This document shows, piece by piece, positions 1 through 8,556 of a stretch of DNA of 59,352 bases; position 1 is the first letter of the stretch, and each line of letters starts with the position of its first letter. Both the position numbers and the translations under genes were made by a program. The stretch is from Stenotrophomonas chelatiphaga (GTDB lineage: Bacteria; Pseudomonadota; Gammaproteobacteria; Xanthomonadales; Xanthomonadaceae). The stretch spans positions 1-59,352 of the forward strand of contig NZ_LDJK01000018.1 of the NCBI RefSeq assembly GCF_001431535.1, given 5' to 3'. Under the pieces are notes generated by a model. The model made no database searches and was not told the origin of the DNA. It was given only the letters and a program-made list of their open reading frames with translations.

Positions 1-60
1 ATGCGTGGCAGGGGGCGGGGCAGGGGCGTCGACGGGCGAGGGCAGCGGGGTGTCAGTCAT
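1..60 (-). CDS. start of a gene cut by the left edge
   Basis: An ATG (reverse complement of 58-60) opens a minus-strand frame that stays open to the window edge, giving 20 residues that begin MTDTPLPSPVD and continue as a Pro/Ala-rich stretch. A TTAGAAT-like -10 element lies just upstream of the ATG, so its transcript could have a very short leader. The family cannot be named from so little sequence. It lies downstream of phoU on the same strand but is separated from it by a hairpin, so it probably has its own promoter. Confidence 0.35.
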   Translation of the reverse strand, partial: MTDTPLPSPVDAPAPPPATH

Positions 61-171
61 ACCCGAATTCTAACAGAGGCGGCCGGTCGGCCCCGGCCCA
101 TGGGGTTGCCGGCGAGCGGCTGCGGCCAGCCAGCGAGGGCCTTCCCCCCCAACGGCGGCCTCGAACGAGGA

Positions 172-192
172 AAGCCGAGCAGGGCTCGGCTT
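172..192 (-). terminator. hairpin after phoU
   Basis: A perfect 9-bp stem (AAGCCGAGC / GCTCGGCTT on the minus strand) with a 3-base loop is followed by TCCTCG rather than a clean U-tract. It lies 22 bases past the phoU stop codon and probably ends the pst-phoU transcript, perhaps as a weak or processing-type terminator. Confidence 0.5.
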
Positions 193-214
193 CCAGGCAA
201 CACCGTGCCACGGA

Positions 215-919
215 TCATTCCGCGGCGCTGGAGGTCTCGTCGCGCTTCTCGCGCGGCGGCAGCGGCTGTTCGCCATGCACCAGGAACCAGACGTTTTCGG
301 CGATGTTGGTGGCGTGGTCGCCGACCCGCTCCAGGTTCTTGGCCATGAACAGCAGGTGGGTGCACGGGGTGATGTTGCGCGGGTCTTCCATCATGTAGGT
401 CAGCAGCTCGCGGAACAGCGCGGTGTACTGCGCATCCAGGCGTGCGTCGTCCTCGCGCAGCGCCAGCGCCGCGTCCACGTCGTTGTCCCGATAGGCTTCG
501 ATGGCCCGACGCACCTGCACCGCGGCCAGCCGGCCCAGCGCACGCAGGCCCTGGATCTGCGGCAGCGGCGGCACCCTGCCCAGCGCGATGGAGCGCTTGG
601 CCACGTTGGCGGCATAGTCGCCGATGCGTTCGATATCGGCCGGGATGCGCAGGCCGGCGAGGATCTCGCGCAGGTCGCGCGCCATCGGGCCACGCAGCGA
701 CAGGCGCATGACGTCGTGGCTGATCTGCTGTTCCAGCGCGTCGATGGCTTCGTCGTTGGCGATGATGCGGCGGGCGGCATTCTCGTCGCGCTTCTCGATC
801 ACGTCCATCGACGCCTCGAGCTGGGCCACGGCCATCTCGCCCATGCGCACGATTTCGGCCACCAGGCGCTGCTGCTCTTCGTCGTAACTCTTGACGATGT
901 GGTCGTTGGGAAGGTTCAT
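215..919 (-). CDS. phoU: phosphate signalling complex protein PhoU
   Basis: A 234-residue protein of the usual PhoU length. PhoU is a cytoplasmic metal-binding helical protein that links the PstSCAB transporter to the PhoR sensor kinase and keeps the Pho regulon off when phosphate is plentiful. Two three-helix repeats are visible, each with its motif: ERIGDYAANVAK in the first half and ERVGDHATNIAE in the second, where the acidic residues bind metal clusters. It is the last gene of the minus-strand pstSCAB-phoU operon, 32 bases after pstB. phoB and phoR are not in the window. The identification is firm. Confidence 0.97.
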   Translation of the reverse strand: MNLPNDHIVKSYDEEQQRLVAEIVRMGEMAVAQLEASMDVIEKRDENAARRIIANDEAIDALEQQISHDVMRLSLRGPMARDLREILAGLRIPADIERIGDYAANVAKRSIALGRVPPLPQIQGLRALGRLAAVQVRRAIEAYRDNDVDAALALREDDARLDAQYTALFRELLTYMMEDPRNITPCTHLLFMAKNLERVGDHATNIAENVWFLVHGEQPLPPREKRDETSSAAE

Positions 920-951
920 GTCTGTGCTCTCGGAAGGGGGCGTGCGGCGGA

Positions 952-1809
952 TCAGCCGAAGCGGCCGGTGATGTAGTCTTCGGTCTGCTGCTTGCTGGGC
1001 TGCGAGAAGATCACCTCGGTCCGGTCATGCTCGATCAGGTCGCCCAGGTACATGAAGGCGGTGTAGTCCGAAACACGCGCGGCCTGCTGCATGTTGTGGG
1101 TCACGATGACGATGGTGTAGTCGTGCTTGAGCTCTTCCACCAGCTGTTCGATGCGGCTGGTGGAGATCGGATCCAGCGCGGAGGTCGGTTCGTCCAGCAG
1201 CAGCACGTCCGGGCGCAGGGCGACGGCGCGTGCGATGCACAGGCGCTGCTGCTGGCCACCGGACAGGCCCAATGCGCTCTGGCCCAGCTTGTCCTTCACT
1301 TCGTCCCACAGCGCGCCCTGGCGCAGCGCATGTTCGACGCGGTCGTTCATGTCCGCCTTGGACAGTTTTTCGTGGTGGCGGATGCCGTAGGCCACGTTCT
1401 CGAAGATGGTCATCGGGAACGGAACCGGCTTCTGGAACACCATGCCGACCTTGCTGCGCAGGCGGTTCATCGGGTACTTCGGCGACAGGATGTTCTCACC
1501 ATCCAGCAGCACTTCGCCGCGCGCTTCCAGCTTCGGGTACAGCGCGTAGATGCGGTTGAAGATGCGCAGCAGGGTCGACTTGCCGCAGCCGGACGGACCG
1601 ATCAGCGCGGTGACGCGCTTTTCCGGCACTTCGATGTCGATGCCCTTCAGGGCATGGAACTTGTCGTAGTAGAAGTCCAGTCCACGCGCGGTCAGCTTGA
1701 CCGGCGCCGGGGTGGCAAGCGATTCATGCGAGGCCGGGACCACGATGCGCTGCATCGGCACGGCGTTGGAAAGATCGTTCATGGCAGTGTCCGCGGAAAG
1801 GTCAGTCAT
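952..1809 (-). CDS. pstB: phosphate ABC transporter ATP-binding protein PstB
   Basis: A 285-residue ATPase subunit that energises high-affinity phosphate import at the inner membrane. Walker [10 protein letters not shown] is at residues 71-79, followed by the signature LSGGQQQRL and Walker [13 protein letters not shown]. The first 40 residues precede the conserved ATPase fold and are longer than in the E. coli protein, so a later ATG at residue 10 (position 1782) is possible. With the first ATG the gene overlaps the end of pstA by 8 bases, which suggests translational coupling. Confidence 0.97.
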   Translation of the reverse strand: MTDLSADTAMNDLSNAVPMQRIVVPASHESLATPAPVKLTARGLDFYYDKFHALKGIDIEVPEKRVTALIGPSGCGKSTLLRIFNRIYALYPKLEARGEVLLDGENILSPKYPMNRLRSKVGMVFQKPVPFPMTIFENVAYGIRHHEKLSKADMNDRVEHALRQGALWDEVKDKLGQSALGLSGGQQQRLCIARAVALRPDVLLLDEPTSALDPISTSRIEQLVEELKHDYTIVIVTHNMQQAARVSDYTAFMYLGDLIEHDRTEVIFSQPSKQQTEDYITGRFG

Positions 1810-2665
1810 GGGAGATACGGTTGCGCAGCAGGATGCCGCGTGCGCTCAGGCTGATAAGGAGCACGAAGACGGTCAGCACCAGCGCGCCGGCCCAGGCCAG
1901 CACCTGCCAGGATTCGTACGGGCTGCCGGCGAACTGGTTCATCACCACCGGCACCGAGGCCATCGGCTGGAACACGTTGCTGCTCCAGTACTGGTTGCCG
2001 AAGGCGGTGAACAGCAGCGGGGCGGTCTCGCCGGAAATGCGTGCCAGCGCCAGCAGGATGCCGGTGACGATGCCGGCCGACGCGCTGCGATACAGCACCT
2101 GCACGGTGACCTTCCACTGCGGGATGCCCAGCGACAGCGCCGCTTCGCGCATCTGCGAAGGCACCAGGCGCAGCATCTCGTCAGTGGTGCGTACCACCAC
2201 CGGCAGCACGATGAAGGCCAGCGCCAGCGCACCGGCGAAGGCGGAGAAGCTGCCGCCGGTCTGCATCACGAACAGCGTGTAGACGAACAGGCCGAGCACG
2301 ATCGACGGGGCCGACAGCAGGATGTCGTTGACGAAGCGGACCACGGTGCCGGCCTTGCGGAAGTTGCCGTACTCGGCCAGCCAGGTGCCGGCCAGCACGC
2401 CCAGCGGGGTGCCGATGCCGATCGCCATGGCGCACATCACCGCGCTGCCGTAGAAGGCATTGGCCAGGCCACCTTCCTGCATCGGCGGCGGGGTCATCTG
2501 GGTGAACAGCGCCCAGTTGATGCCCGGGATGCCCTTGGAAAACAGCGTCCACAGGATCCAGCCGAGGAAGAACAGGCCGAACAGCGCGGTGACGACGGAC
2601 AGCAGGATCGCGATGACGTTGCCGATGCGACGGCGCAGGTACAGCGATTCAGTGGCAGTGGACAT
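1802..2665 (-). CDS. pstA: phosphate ABC transporter permease PstA
   Basis: A 287-residue inner-membrane permease with about six hydrophobic segments. The binding-protein-dependent transport signature lies in the second half, around [12 protein letters not shown] and the following hydrophobic segment, and contacts PstB. It forms the phosphate channel together with PstC. Its ATG overlaps the pstC stop codon by one base (TGATG), as expected for a coupled operon pair. Confidence 0.96.
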   Translation of the reverse strand: MSTATESLYLRRRIGNVIAILLSVVTALFGLFFLGWILWTLFSKGIPGINWALFTQMTPPPMQEGGLANAFYGSAVMCAMAIGIGTPLGVLAGTWLAEYGNFRKAGTVVRFVNDILLSAPSIVLGLFVYTLFVMQTGGSFSAFAGALALAFIVLPVVVRTTDEMLRLVPSQMREAALSLGIPQWKVTVQVLYRSASAGIVTGILLALARISGETAPLLFTAFGNQYWSSNVFQPMASVPVVMNQFAGSPYESWQVLAWAGALVLTVFVLLISLSARGILLRNRISHD

Positions 2666-3633
2666 CAGTTGCCCTCCTTGCGGGACAGGCGCATCAACAT
2701 CAGGCGGGCGATGGCGAGCACCACGAAGGTGACGATGAACAGTACGAAGCCGAGCAGCAGCAGCGCCGAACGGTAGGTTTCGGTGGCCTCGCCGAAGTCA
2801 TTGGCGATCAACGCGGCGATGGTGGTACCCGGCTCCAGCAGCGACGGCGACAGGCGCACGCTGTTGCCGATCACGAAGGCCACGGCCATGGTCTCGCCCA
2901 GGGCGCGCCCCAGGCCGAGGAAGATGCCGCCGATCACCGCCGAACGGGTGTAGGGCAGCACGATGTCCCAGCTGACTTCCCACTTGGTCGAACCCAGCGC
3001 ATACGCCGATTCCTTCAGGCGGGTCGGCACGGTCAGGAACACTTCGCGCATCACCGAAGAGATGAACGGAATGACCATGATGGCCAGCACGAAACCGGCG
3101 GTGAGTATGCCGATGCCCAGCGGCGGACCCTGGAACATCGGACCGATGATCGGCCATTCGCCCAGGGTTTCGTTGAGGAAGGGGGTCACATGCTCGGTCA
3201 TCACCGGCACCAGCACGAACAGGCCCCACATGCCGTAGATGATGGAAGGAATGCCGGCCAGCAGTTCGATGGCGGTGCCGACCGGGCCACGCAGCCAGCG
3301 CGGGGCGACTTCGGTCAGGAAGAAGGCGATGCCGAAGCTCACCGGTACGGCGATCACCATCGCGATCAGCGCGGTGACCAGGGTGCCGTAGATCGGTGCC
3401 AGCGCACCGAATTTGTTCTCCACCGGATTCCATTCGGAGGAGTAGAAGAAACTCAGGCCCTGCGCTTCCAGGGCGTGGCGACCGCCCCACAGCATCGACA
3501 GCGCGGCGCAGGCCAGCGCGGCCAGGACGAAGATGACGGTGCCGACCAGCACCCAGCGGAACAGGCGGTCGTTGCGGGCATCACGCGTGTCACGCGTGGA
3601 AGGTACGGCGGCAGGCTGTGCGATGGCATTCAT
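2665..3633 (-). CDS. pstC: phosphate ABC transporter permease PstC
   Basis: A permease of 322 residues starting at MNAIAQPAA. An in-frame extension 25 residues further upstream reads as Arg/Pro-rich non-coding sequence and was rejected. One membrane segment near residues 28-55 is followed by a periplasmic loop and then five more hydrophobic segments; the ABC-permease loop includes [12 protein letters not shown]. It pairs with PstA. A strong hairpin separates it from the upstream pstS gene, so the permease genes are probably expressed less than the binding protein. Confidence 0.95.
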   Translation of the reverse strand: MNAIAQPAAVPSTRDTRDARNDRLFRWVLVGTVIFVLAALACAALSMLWGGRHALEAQGLSFFYSSEWNPVENKFGALAPIYGTLVTALIAMVIAVPVSFGIAFFLTEVAPRWLRGPVGTAIELLAGIPSIIYGMWGLFVLVPVMTEHVTPFLNETLGEWPIIGPMFQGPPLGIGILTAGFVLAIMVIPFISSVMREVFLTVPTRLKESAYALGSTKWEVSWDIVLPYTRSAVIGGIFLGLGRALGETMAVAFVIGNSVRLSPSLLEPGTTIAALIANDFGEATETYRSALLLLGFVLFIVTFVVLAIARLMLMRLSRKEGN

Positions 3634-3684
3634 GGGATGGGCGGCGCGGCCAGTTGGGGGCGGGGTGATGCGGTACGCAGAAGG

Positions 3685-3711
3685 ACGGTGCCCGCGCGGG
3701 GCGGGCACCGT
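3685..3711 (-). promoter_or_regulatory. intercistronic hairpin between pstS and pstC
   Basis: The 85-base gap between pstS and pstC holds an 11-bp perfect stem (ACGGTGCCCGC / GCGGGCACCGT) with a 5-base loop and no U-tract. Such hairpins inside transporter operons usually protect the upstream message from 3' exonucleases or partly terminate transcription, so binding protein exceeds permease. The structure is seen; the role is inferred. Confidence 0.6.
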
Positions 3712-3718
3712 GCCGGCA

Positions 3719-4810
3719 TCACTTCAGTTCGGTGCCCCAGTAGGCTTCGATCTGGGTGACCAGCTCGGCCGGCAGCGGCACGTAGTGCAGCTCGTTGGCC
3801 TGGGTCTGGCCGTTTTCGAAGGCCCACTTGAAGAACGCCAGCGCGTCCTGGTTGCGCTTGGCATCCTTGGGCTGCTTCTGCATCAGCATGAAGTTGGTGG
3901 CGGTGATCGGCCAGGCCTGCTCACCCGGTGCATTGGTGATGACCAGGTTGAAGTCCTTGGCACTGGCCCAGTCGGCGCTGGCGGCCGCGGCGGCGAAGGT
4001 TTCAGCGCTCGGCTGCACCCAGGTGCCGGCCGCGTTCTGCATGGAGGTGTACGGCATGCTGTTCTGCAGGGCGTAGGCCAGTTCGACGTAGCCGATGGAA
4101 CCCTTGATCTGCTTCACGTACGAAGCCACGCCTTCGTTGCCCTTGCCACCGACGCCGTCCGGCCACTGTACGGAGGTGCCTTCGCCGACCTTGCCCTTCC
4201 AGTCCGCGCTGACCTTGGACAGGTAGTTGGTGAAGTTGAAGGTGGTGCCCGAACCGTCGGAGCGGTGGACCAGGGTGATCTTGCCTTCCGGCAGGGTCAC
4301 GCCCGGGTTGGCGGCGATGATCGCCGGGTCGTTCCAGGTCTTGATCTTGCCCAGGAAGATGTCCGCCAGCAGGGTGCCACTCAGGCGCAGCTTGCCCGGC
4401 TCCAGGCCTTCGATGTTGACCACCGGCACCACGCCGCCGATGGCCGACGGGAACTGCGCCAGGCCGGACTGGGCCAGCTCTTCGCTGCTCAGCGGCTTGT
4501 CCGAGGAACCGAAATCGACGGTGCCCGCCTTGATCTGCGCGATGCCGCCGCCGGAGCCGATCGACTGGTAGTTGATCTTGGCGCCGCTGGCGGCGTTGTA
4601 ATCGGCCGACCACTTGGACACCAGCGGGAAGATGAAGGAAGCGCCGGCGCCGGAGACTTCGGCGCTGACCTTGTCACCGGCGGCCGGGGCCGCAGCGGTG
4701 GAGCCGTCAGCCGGCTGCTGGGCGGTCGGTGCTTCGTTGCCGCCGCAGGCCGACAGGCCGAGGGCAATGGCCAGGGAAAGGGTGGCCAGGCCGGCCTTCT
4801 GCAGTTTCAT
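3719..4810 (-). CDS. pstS: phosphate-binding lipoprotein PstS (operon copy)
   Basis: A 363-residue high-affinity phosphate-binding protein. The N-terminus is a lipoprotein signal with lipobox LSAC, Cys22 being the predicted lipidation site, followed by a low-complexity Ala/Thr/Gln linker of about 25 residues. The phosphate-binding segments of the family follow in order: GAGASFIFPLVSKW, SIGSGGGIAQI, and RSDGSGTTFNF. The lipid anchor and linker distinguish it from the second PstS at 5250-6269, to which the rest is clearly paralogous. It is the first gene of pstSCAB-phoU and has a Pho-box-like element upstream. Confidence 0.95.
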   Translation of the reverse strand: MKLQKAGLATLSLAIALGLSACGGNEAPTAQQPADGSTAAAPAAGDKVSAEVSGAGASFIFPLVSKWSADYNAASGAKINYQSIGSGGGIAQIKAGTVDFGSSDKPLSSEELAQSGLAQFPSAIGGVVPVVNIEGLEPGKLRLSGTLLADIFLGKIKTWNDPAIIAANPGVTLPEGKITLVHRSDGSGTTFNFTNYLSKVSADWKGKVGEGTSVQWPDGVGGKGNEGVASYVKQIKGSIGYVELAYALQNSMPYTSMQNAAGTWVQPSAETFAAAAASADWASAKDFNLVITNAPGEQAWPITATNFMLMQKQPKDAKRNQDALAFFKWAFENGQTQANELHYVPLPAELVTQIEAYWGTELK

Positions 4811-4874
4811 GCGTCACTCCATAGCGGTAGGTTGCCGGTCTGTCCGGCGGTTGCGGCTATGAAATGATGTTTTT

Positions 4875-4892
4875 GTTACAACCTGATGACGC
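4875..4892 (-). promoter_or_regulatory. putative Pho box upstream of pstS
   Basis: On the minus strand, GCGTCATCAGGTTGTAAC has two GTCA-like cores 11 bases apart, matching about 11 of 18 positions of the E. coli Pho box (CTGTCAT-N4-CTGTCA). A further GTCA lies just upstream in CTGTCACCTGC. The site is 64 bases from the pstS ATG and is the likely PhoB site of the pstSCAB-phoU operon. Confidence 0.55.
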
Positions 4893-5031
4893 AGGTGACA
4901 GGCTACCCGCAGCGCCCCTGTTGACGGGCCTTTCACGACCCAGCGCCGTCCAGCCAAGGCACCTGCGCCACCCGAACTGCGCGGCTTCTGCTCTCGCCTT
5001 TCACCCCCACCGCGCCCGCAGTCTGTCCCCA

Positions 5032-5137
5032 GCGGTGCCGGGTGCGGTAGTGCAGGACGCTGAGCCGCATGGATGCGGCGACGCAGCCTACAAGGACGTA
5101 CTTACGGCGTGTCCGGCACTACCCCACCCGGCACCGC
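5032..5137. repeat. 106-bp palindromic element
   Basis: Two 22-base arms (5032-5053 and 5116-5137) are inverted repeats with one mismatch. The 62-base centre has its own small palindrome around GCCGCATGGATGCGGC. It lies in the 439-base gap 4811-5249, between the pstS promoter and the terminators of the second pstS gene. The gap otherwise holds the Pho box and two hairpins, and no gene was seen. The arms contain GGTAG but differ from the SMAG-type repeats elsewhere in the window. It may be a second repeat family or a small non-autonomous element. Confidence 0.6.
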
Positions 5138-5160
5138 GTTCCTGCAGGAAGACCGGGCGC

Positions 5161-5193
5161 AAAAAAAAACGCGCAACCCTGGAAGGTCGCGCG
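5161..5193 (-). terminator. intrinsic terminator after the second pstS
   Basis: Reading the minus strand, CGCGCGACC and GGTTGCGCG pair (one G-T wobble) around a short loop, followed directly by nine T residues (A tract 5161-5169 on the plus strand). This is the clearest classical Rho-independent terminator in the window and ends the transcript of the gene at 5250-6269. Confidence 0.85.
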
Positions 5194-5202
5194 CCCCGGA
5201 AA

Positions 5203-5235
5203 GGGCCGGCGGAGGGAGAGAGTCCCCGCCGGCCC
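5203..5235 (-). terminator. second hairpin after the second pstS
   Basis: A perfect 10-bp stem (GGGCCGGCGG / CCGCCGGCCC) lies 15 bases past the stop codon and directly before the U-tract terminator. It has no U-tract of its own (TTTCC follows) and may stabilise the 3' end of a highly expressed message. Confidence 0.6.
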
Positions 5236-5249
5236 CATGCCTCGATGGA

Positions 5250-6269
5250 TCAGTACTTCAGGTTCTGCGTCCAATACGTTTCGATCTGCTGCACCAGGCT
5301 GTCCGGCAGCGGCACGTAGTCCAGCTGCTTGGCTTGGTTGTCACCGCTCTTGTAGATCCAGCGGAAGAAGTCCTGGGTCGCCTTGGCGTTGGCCACGTTG
5401 CGCGGCTGCTTGCGCACCAGGATGAAGTTTGTGGCGGTGATCGGCCAGGCCTGGGCGCCCGGTGCGTTGGTCATCACCAGGTAGAAGTCCTTGGCGTTGG
5501 CCCAGTCGGCGCTGGCGGCCGCAGCGGCGAAGGTGGTGTCCGACGGTTGCACGACATTGCCGGCGGCGTTCTTCATCGACGCATAGGACATGCGGTTCTG
5601 CAGGGCGTAGGACAGTTCGACGTAGCCGATGCCGCCCTTGATCTGCTTGACGTACGCGGCGACGCCTTCGTTGCCCTTGCCGCCGATGCCGGCCGGCCAC
5701 TGGACCGAGGTGCCTTCACCGACCTTGGTCTTCCACTCCGGGCTGACTTTGGACAGGTAGTTGACGAAGTTGAAGGTGGTGCCCGAACCGTCCGAACGGT
5801 GGACGATGGTGACCTTCGCAGCCGGCAGGGTCAGGCCCGGGTTCAGCGCGGCGATGGCCGGGTCGTTCCAGGTCTTGATCTTGCCCAGGAAGATGTTGGC
5901 CAGGGTGGCGCCATCCAGCTTCAGCGCGCCCGGGGCGATGCCGGCCACGTTGATCACCGGCACCACGCCGCCGATCACCGACGGGAACTGGGCCAGGCCT
6001 GCAGCCGCCAGTTCTTCCGGCTTCAGCGGGGCATCGGAGGAACCGAAGTCGACCGTGGCGGCCTTGATCTGCGCGATGCCACCGCCGGAACCGATGGACT
6101 GGTAATTGACCTTCTTGCCGGTGGCGACGGTGTAATCGGCCGACCACTTGGACATCACGGGGAAGATGAAGGACGCGCCGGCGCCGGTCACATCAGCGGC
6201 GTTGGCGGCGAAGACGGACGACGCGGCCAGGATGGCGACGGCGGCGCGCGACTTGAAGGCGTGGATCAC
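5250..6269 (-). CDS. second phosphate-binding protein, soluble PstS paralog
   Basis: A 339-residue paralog of the operon PstS. The start is taken as GTG at 6269 because AGGAG lies about 9 bases upstream and the next 24 residues form a signal peptide ending in ANA before ADVTGAG. Longer in-frame readings have no such features. There is no lipobox, so the protein should be free in the periplasm. It keeps GAGASFIFPVMSKW, SIGSGGGIAQI and RSDGSGTTFNF. It is transcribed alone, with a strong Pho-box array upstream and tandem terminators downstream. A scavenging or buffering role beside the lipoprotein copy is inferred. Confidence 0.93.
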   Translation of the reverse strand: MIHAFKSRAAVAILAASSVFAANAADVTGAGASFIFPVMSKWSADYTVATGKKVNYQSIGSGGGIAQIKAATVDFGSSDAPLKPEELAAAGLAQFPSVIGGVVPVINVAGIAPGALKLDGATLANIFLGKIKTWNDPAIAALNPGLTLPAAKVTIVHRSDGSGTTFNFVNYLSKVSPEWKTKVGEGTSVQWPAGIGGKGNEGVAAYVKQIKGGIGYVELSYALQNRMSYASMKNAAGNVVQPSDTTFAAAAASADWANAKDFYLVMTNAPGAQAWPITATNFILVRKQPRNVANAKATQDFFRWIYKSGDNQAKQLDYVPLPDSLVQQIETYWTQNLKY

Positions 6270-6335
6270 GGGGATGGCTCCTGGGTGGTGGACGGGTGAG
6301 TACCCGTCGTGTCGCTGCACATTCCATAACCATTT

Positions 6336-6376
6336 CGTGACACCAGCGCGACTGTCACATGACGCATCCATGACAG
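6336..6376 (-). promoter_or_regulatory. tandem Pho boxes upstream of the second pstS
   Basis: The minus strand reads CTGTCATGGATGCGTCATG and continues so that GTCA-type cores fall at steps of 11 bases (relative positions 3, 14, 25 as GTCG, and 36). Two abutting Pho boxes fit this helical phasing. A TTATGG -10-like element follows about 10 bases after the last core. This is the best-matching PhoB target in the window. Confidence 0.75.
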
Positions 6377-6418
6377 CGCGAAAAAGCTTCCGCGGCCGAT
6401 CAGCCCGCAAACGCAGAA

Positions 6419-6441
6419 GGGCACGGCGCAATGCCGTGCCC
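6419..6441 (-). terminator. terminator hairpin after the porin gene
   Basis: A perfect 9-bp stem GGGCACGGC / GCCGTGCCC with a 5-base loop is followed by TTCT on the minus strand, about 30 bases past the porin stop codon and before the Pho boxes of the next gene. Confidence 0.6.
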
Positions 6442-6471
6442 TCCACGATCAGCTGACTGCAACTGCGGGGC

Positions 6472-7683
6472 TTACCAGAAGAACTGCAGGCGCGCTTCCA
6501 GGATGTTCGGGTCGTCGTTGACGAAGCCACGCGCGCTGGAGCTGTACTTCTCGCTGTCCACCATCACGTAGTTCAGCGCGAACTTGGTGTTGGAGCGCCA
6601 GTAGTAGTTCACGCCCACGGTCCAGATATCCATCTTGCCGCCCAGCACGCCGTCCACGATCGGCGGACGACCGGCGACCGGGTTGGCGCTCAGGTTGCCG
6701 TCGTTGAGGTCCATGTGGTCGTAACGTGCGCCAAGCTGCCACATGCCGCTGCCCGGGTTGTCCGGCAGGCCGGTGCCCGGCACGCCGCCCTTGTAGCCCC
6801 AGGTCTCGCCGGTGATGTTCCACAGGCCGCTGACATAGAAGCCATCGCTGGTGTAGTTGTCGTTGGCCATGCGCTTGGCCTTGCTGCTGTAGTACTCACC
6901 TTGCGCCTTGAACGGGCCGCCGATGTACATCGCTTCCACGCCCAGCGTGGTGACGCGGTCGGTGTCGACCATGTTGCCGCTGTCGACGAGGCGCACGGTG
7001 GCCAGGTCGGCGTTCGGACGGGCACGCACGCGCAGGGTATCTGCGTCGGTGTCGTAGGCCACGTAGCTCAGGCCGAAATGCAGCACCTGGCCCTTTTCGT
7101 TGATCGGGGCGAAGGTGCCGCGCGCGCCGTAGCCGCTGCCGTGGGCCAGGTTGCGGGTCAGTTCGCGGCCGAAGGCGCTGGCGGTCACCGACCAGTTGTC
7201 CTGGCCGTAGCCCCAGGCGCCGCCGAGGCGACGCGCCACCGCGTAGGTGTTGGTGACGGCGGCCTTGGAGATGAAGTCGTTGTTCTTGGTGCTGGACAGC
7301 TCTTCCAGGCTGTTGGGCTGCTTGTACTGGCCCAACTGCAGGTAGTGGTTGCTGTTGCCACCCAGCTTGTACTTGATGTTGGTGTCGAGGAACTTGTCAG
7401 CCTTGGCGTCGTAGCCGACCACCCATTCCACGTTGCCCGGGCCCTTGCCCTTGAGCACCAGTTCGGCGCGGCGCAGCTCGAATTCGCTGTCCTTGCCGTT
7501 GGCTGCATCGCCGCCGTTGAGGTCGGCTACATCGTTGTCGAACCAGTTGCCATCGGCCTGGACCAGGCCTTCGAAGGTGATCTCCGAGCCGCCGATCACA
7601 TCGATGGCCACTTCAGCGTGGGCGGCCGGGACGAACAGCGCAGCCGCAACGGCCGCAGTGAGAAGTTGGCGATGCAGTTTCAT
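6472..7683 (-). CDS. phosphate-selective porin of the OprP/OprO family
   Basis: A 403-residue outer-membrane porin with a signal peptide of about 23 residues ending in PAAHA. The mature protein is rich in alternating beta-strand patterns (for example FELRRAELVLKGKG and VEWVVGYDAKADKF) and ends in the aromatic residue of RLQFFW, as outer-membrane barrels do. OprP/OprO trimers pass phosphate or polyphosphate across the outer membrane. A position beside two pstS genes with a Pho-box-like site upstream fits that role. Selectivity for phosphate over pyrophosphate cannot be read from sequence alone. Confidence 0.88.
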   Translation of the reverse strand: MKLHRQLLTAAVAAALFVPAAHAEVAIDVIGGSEITFEGLVQADGNWFDNDVADLNGGDAANGKDSEFELRRAELVLKGKGPGNVEWVVGYDAKADKFLDTNIKYKLGGNSNHYLQLGQYKQPNSLEELSSTKNNDFISKAAVTNTYAVARRLGGAWGYGQDNWSVTASAFGRELTRNLAHGSGYGARGTFAPINEKGQVLHFGLSYVAYDTDADTLRVRARPNADLATVRLVDSGNMVDTDRVTTLGVEAMYIGGPFKAQGEYYSSKAKRMANDNYTSDGFYVSGLWNITGETWGYKGGVPGTGLPDNPGSGMWQLGARYDHMDLNDGNLSANPVAGRPPIVDGVLGGKMDIWTVGVNYYWRSNTKFALNYVMVDSEKYSSSARGFVNDDPNILEARLQFFW

Positions 7684-7738
7684 GGAGAAAGTAGCCTTGC
7701 AGGCAGGTGGGAAGATGCGCGCAGGCTAGATCGTGAAG

Positions 7739-7756
7739 ATTGCGTAAATATGACAG
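7739..7756 (-). promoter_or_regulatory. putative Pho box upstream of the porin gene
   Basis: CTGTCATATTTACGCAAT on the minus strand has a perfect first half-site (CTGTCAT) and a poor second one. It lies 56 bases from the porin ATG. Placement and the matching sites at both pstS genes support it. Confidence 0.5.
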
Positions 7757-7866
7757 TTCGCGAACGGCCGTCGGCCGCGAGGGGCCTTGCCCACCAACAA
7801 GGTGCCTATCAGGCCCGACCCATATGACGGCAGGATTGCGTCCCGATGGCAGCGCGTGTGCCCGCG

Positions 7867-8556
7867 TCAGGCGGCCAGCGTCTTGTCCTTGAAGCGGCAC
7901 AGATCGCGGATCACGCACTGCGGACAGTCCGGTTTGCGCGCTTTGCACACATAGCGCCCGTGCAGGATCAACCAGTGGTGCGCATCGAGCAGGAACTCCG
8001 CTGGAATCGCCTTCATCAGCCCGTCCTCGACCGCGCGCACGTCCTTGCCCGGTGCCAGCCCGGTTCGGTTGGAAACGCGGAAAATATGCGTATCCACCGC
8101 CATGGTCGGCTGCCCGAAGGCGGTGTTGAGCACCACGTTGGCGGTCTTGCGGCCCACGCCGGGCAGGGCTTCCAGCGCGGCGCGGTCCTGCGGCACCACG
8201 CTGCCGTGCTGCTCGACCAGCAGGCGGCAGGCGGCGATCACATTCTTCGCCTTGGCGTTGAACAGGCCGATGGTGGAGATGTAGCGCTTCAGTCCTTCCT
8301 CGCCCAGGTCCAGGATTGCCTGCGGCGTGTTGGCCACCGGAAACAGCTTGCGCGTGGCCTTGTTGACGCCCACGTCGGTGGCCTGCGCGGACAGTGCCAC
8401 GGCCACCAGCAGCTCGAACGGCGAGCTGTATTCCAGCTCGGTCTTCGGGTGCGGATTGAGTTCGCGCAGCCGGGTGAACATTTCCACCACGTCGGCGCGC
8501 GGCATCTTCGCGGTACGCCGCGCGGGTGCGCGTGCGGTCTTGCTGGCGGTAGCCAT
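7867..8556 (-). CDS. nth: endonuclease III
   Basis: A 229-residue DNA glycosylase/AP lyase that removes oxidised pyrimidines in base-excision repair. The helix-hairpin-helix LPGVGRKTANV contains the catalytic lysine, and AVDTHIFRV the catalytic aspartate. Four cysteines near the C-terminus (C-x6-C-x2-C-x5-C) bind the 4Fe-4S cluster. An N-terminal basic extension of about 18 residues precedes the conserved fold. The gene overlaps the upstream hypothetical gene by one base (TGATG), so the two are probably translated together. Confidence 0.97.
   Translation of the reverse strand: MATASKTARAPARRTAKMPRADVVEMFTRLRELNPHPKTELEYSSPFELLVAVALSAQATDVGVNKATRKLFPVANTPQAILDLGEEGLKRYISTIGLFNAKAKNVIAACRLLVEQHGSVVPQDRAALEALPGVGRKTANVVLNTAFGQPTMAVDTHIFRVSNRTGLAPGKDVRAVEDGLMKAIPAEFLLDAHHWLILHGRYVCKARKPDCPQCVIRDLCRFKDKTLAA

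Noticed and set aside
6270-6530. N-terminal extension of the second PstS up to 6530
   Set aside because: The extension would cover the Pho boxes and has no conserved residues. GTG 6269 has a ribosome site and a signal peptide directly after it.
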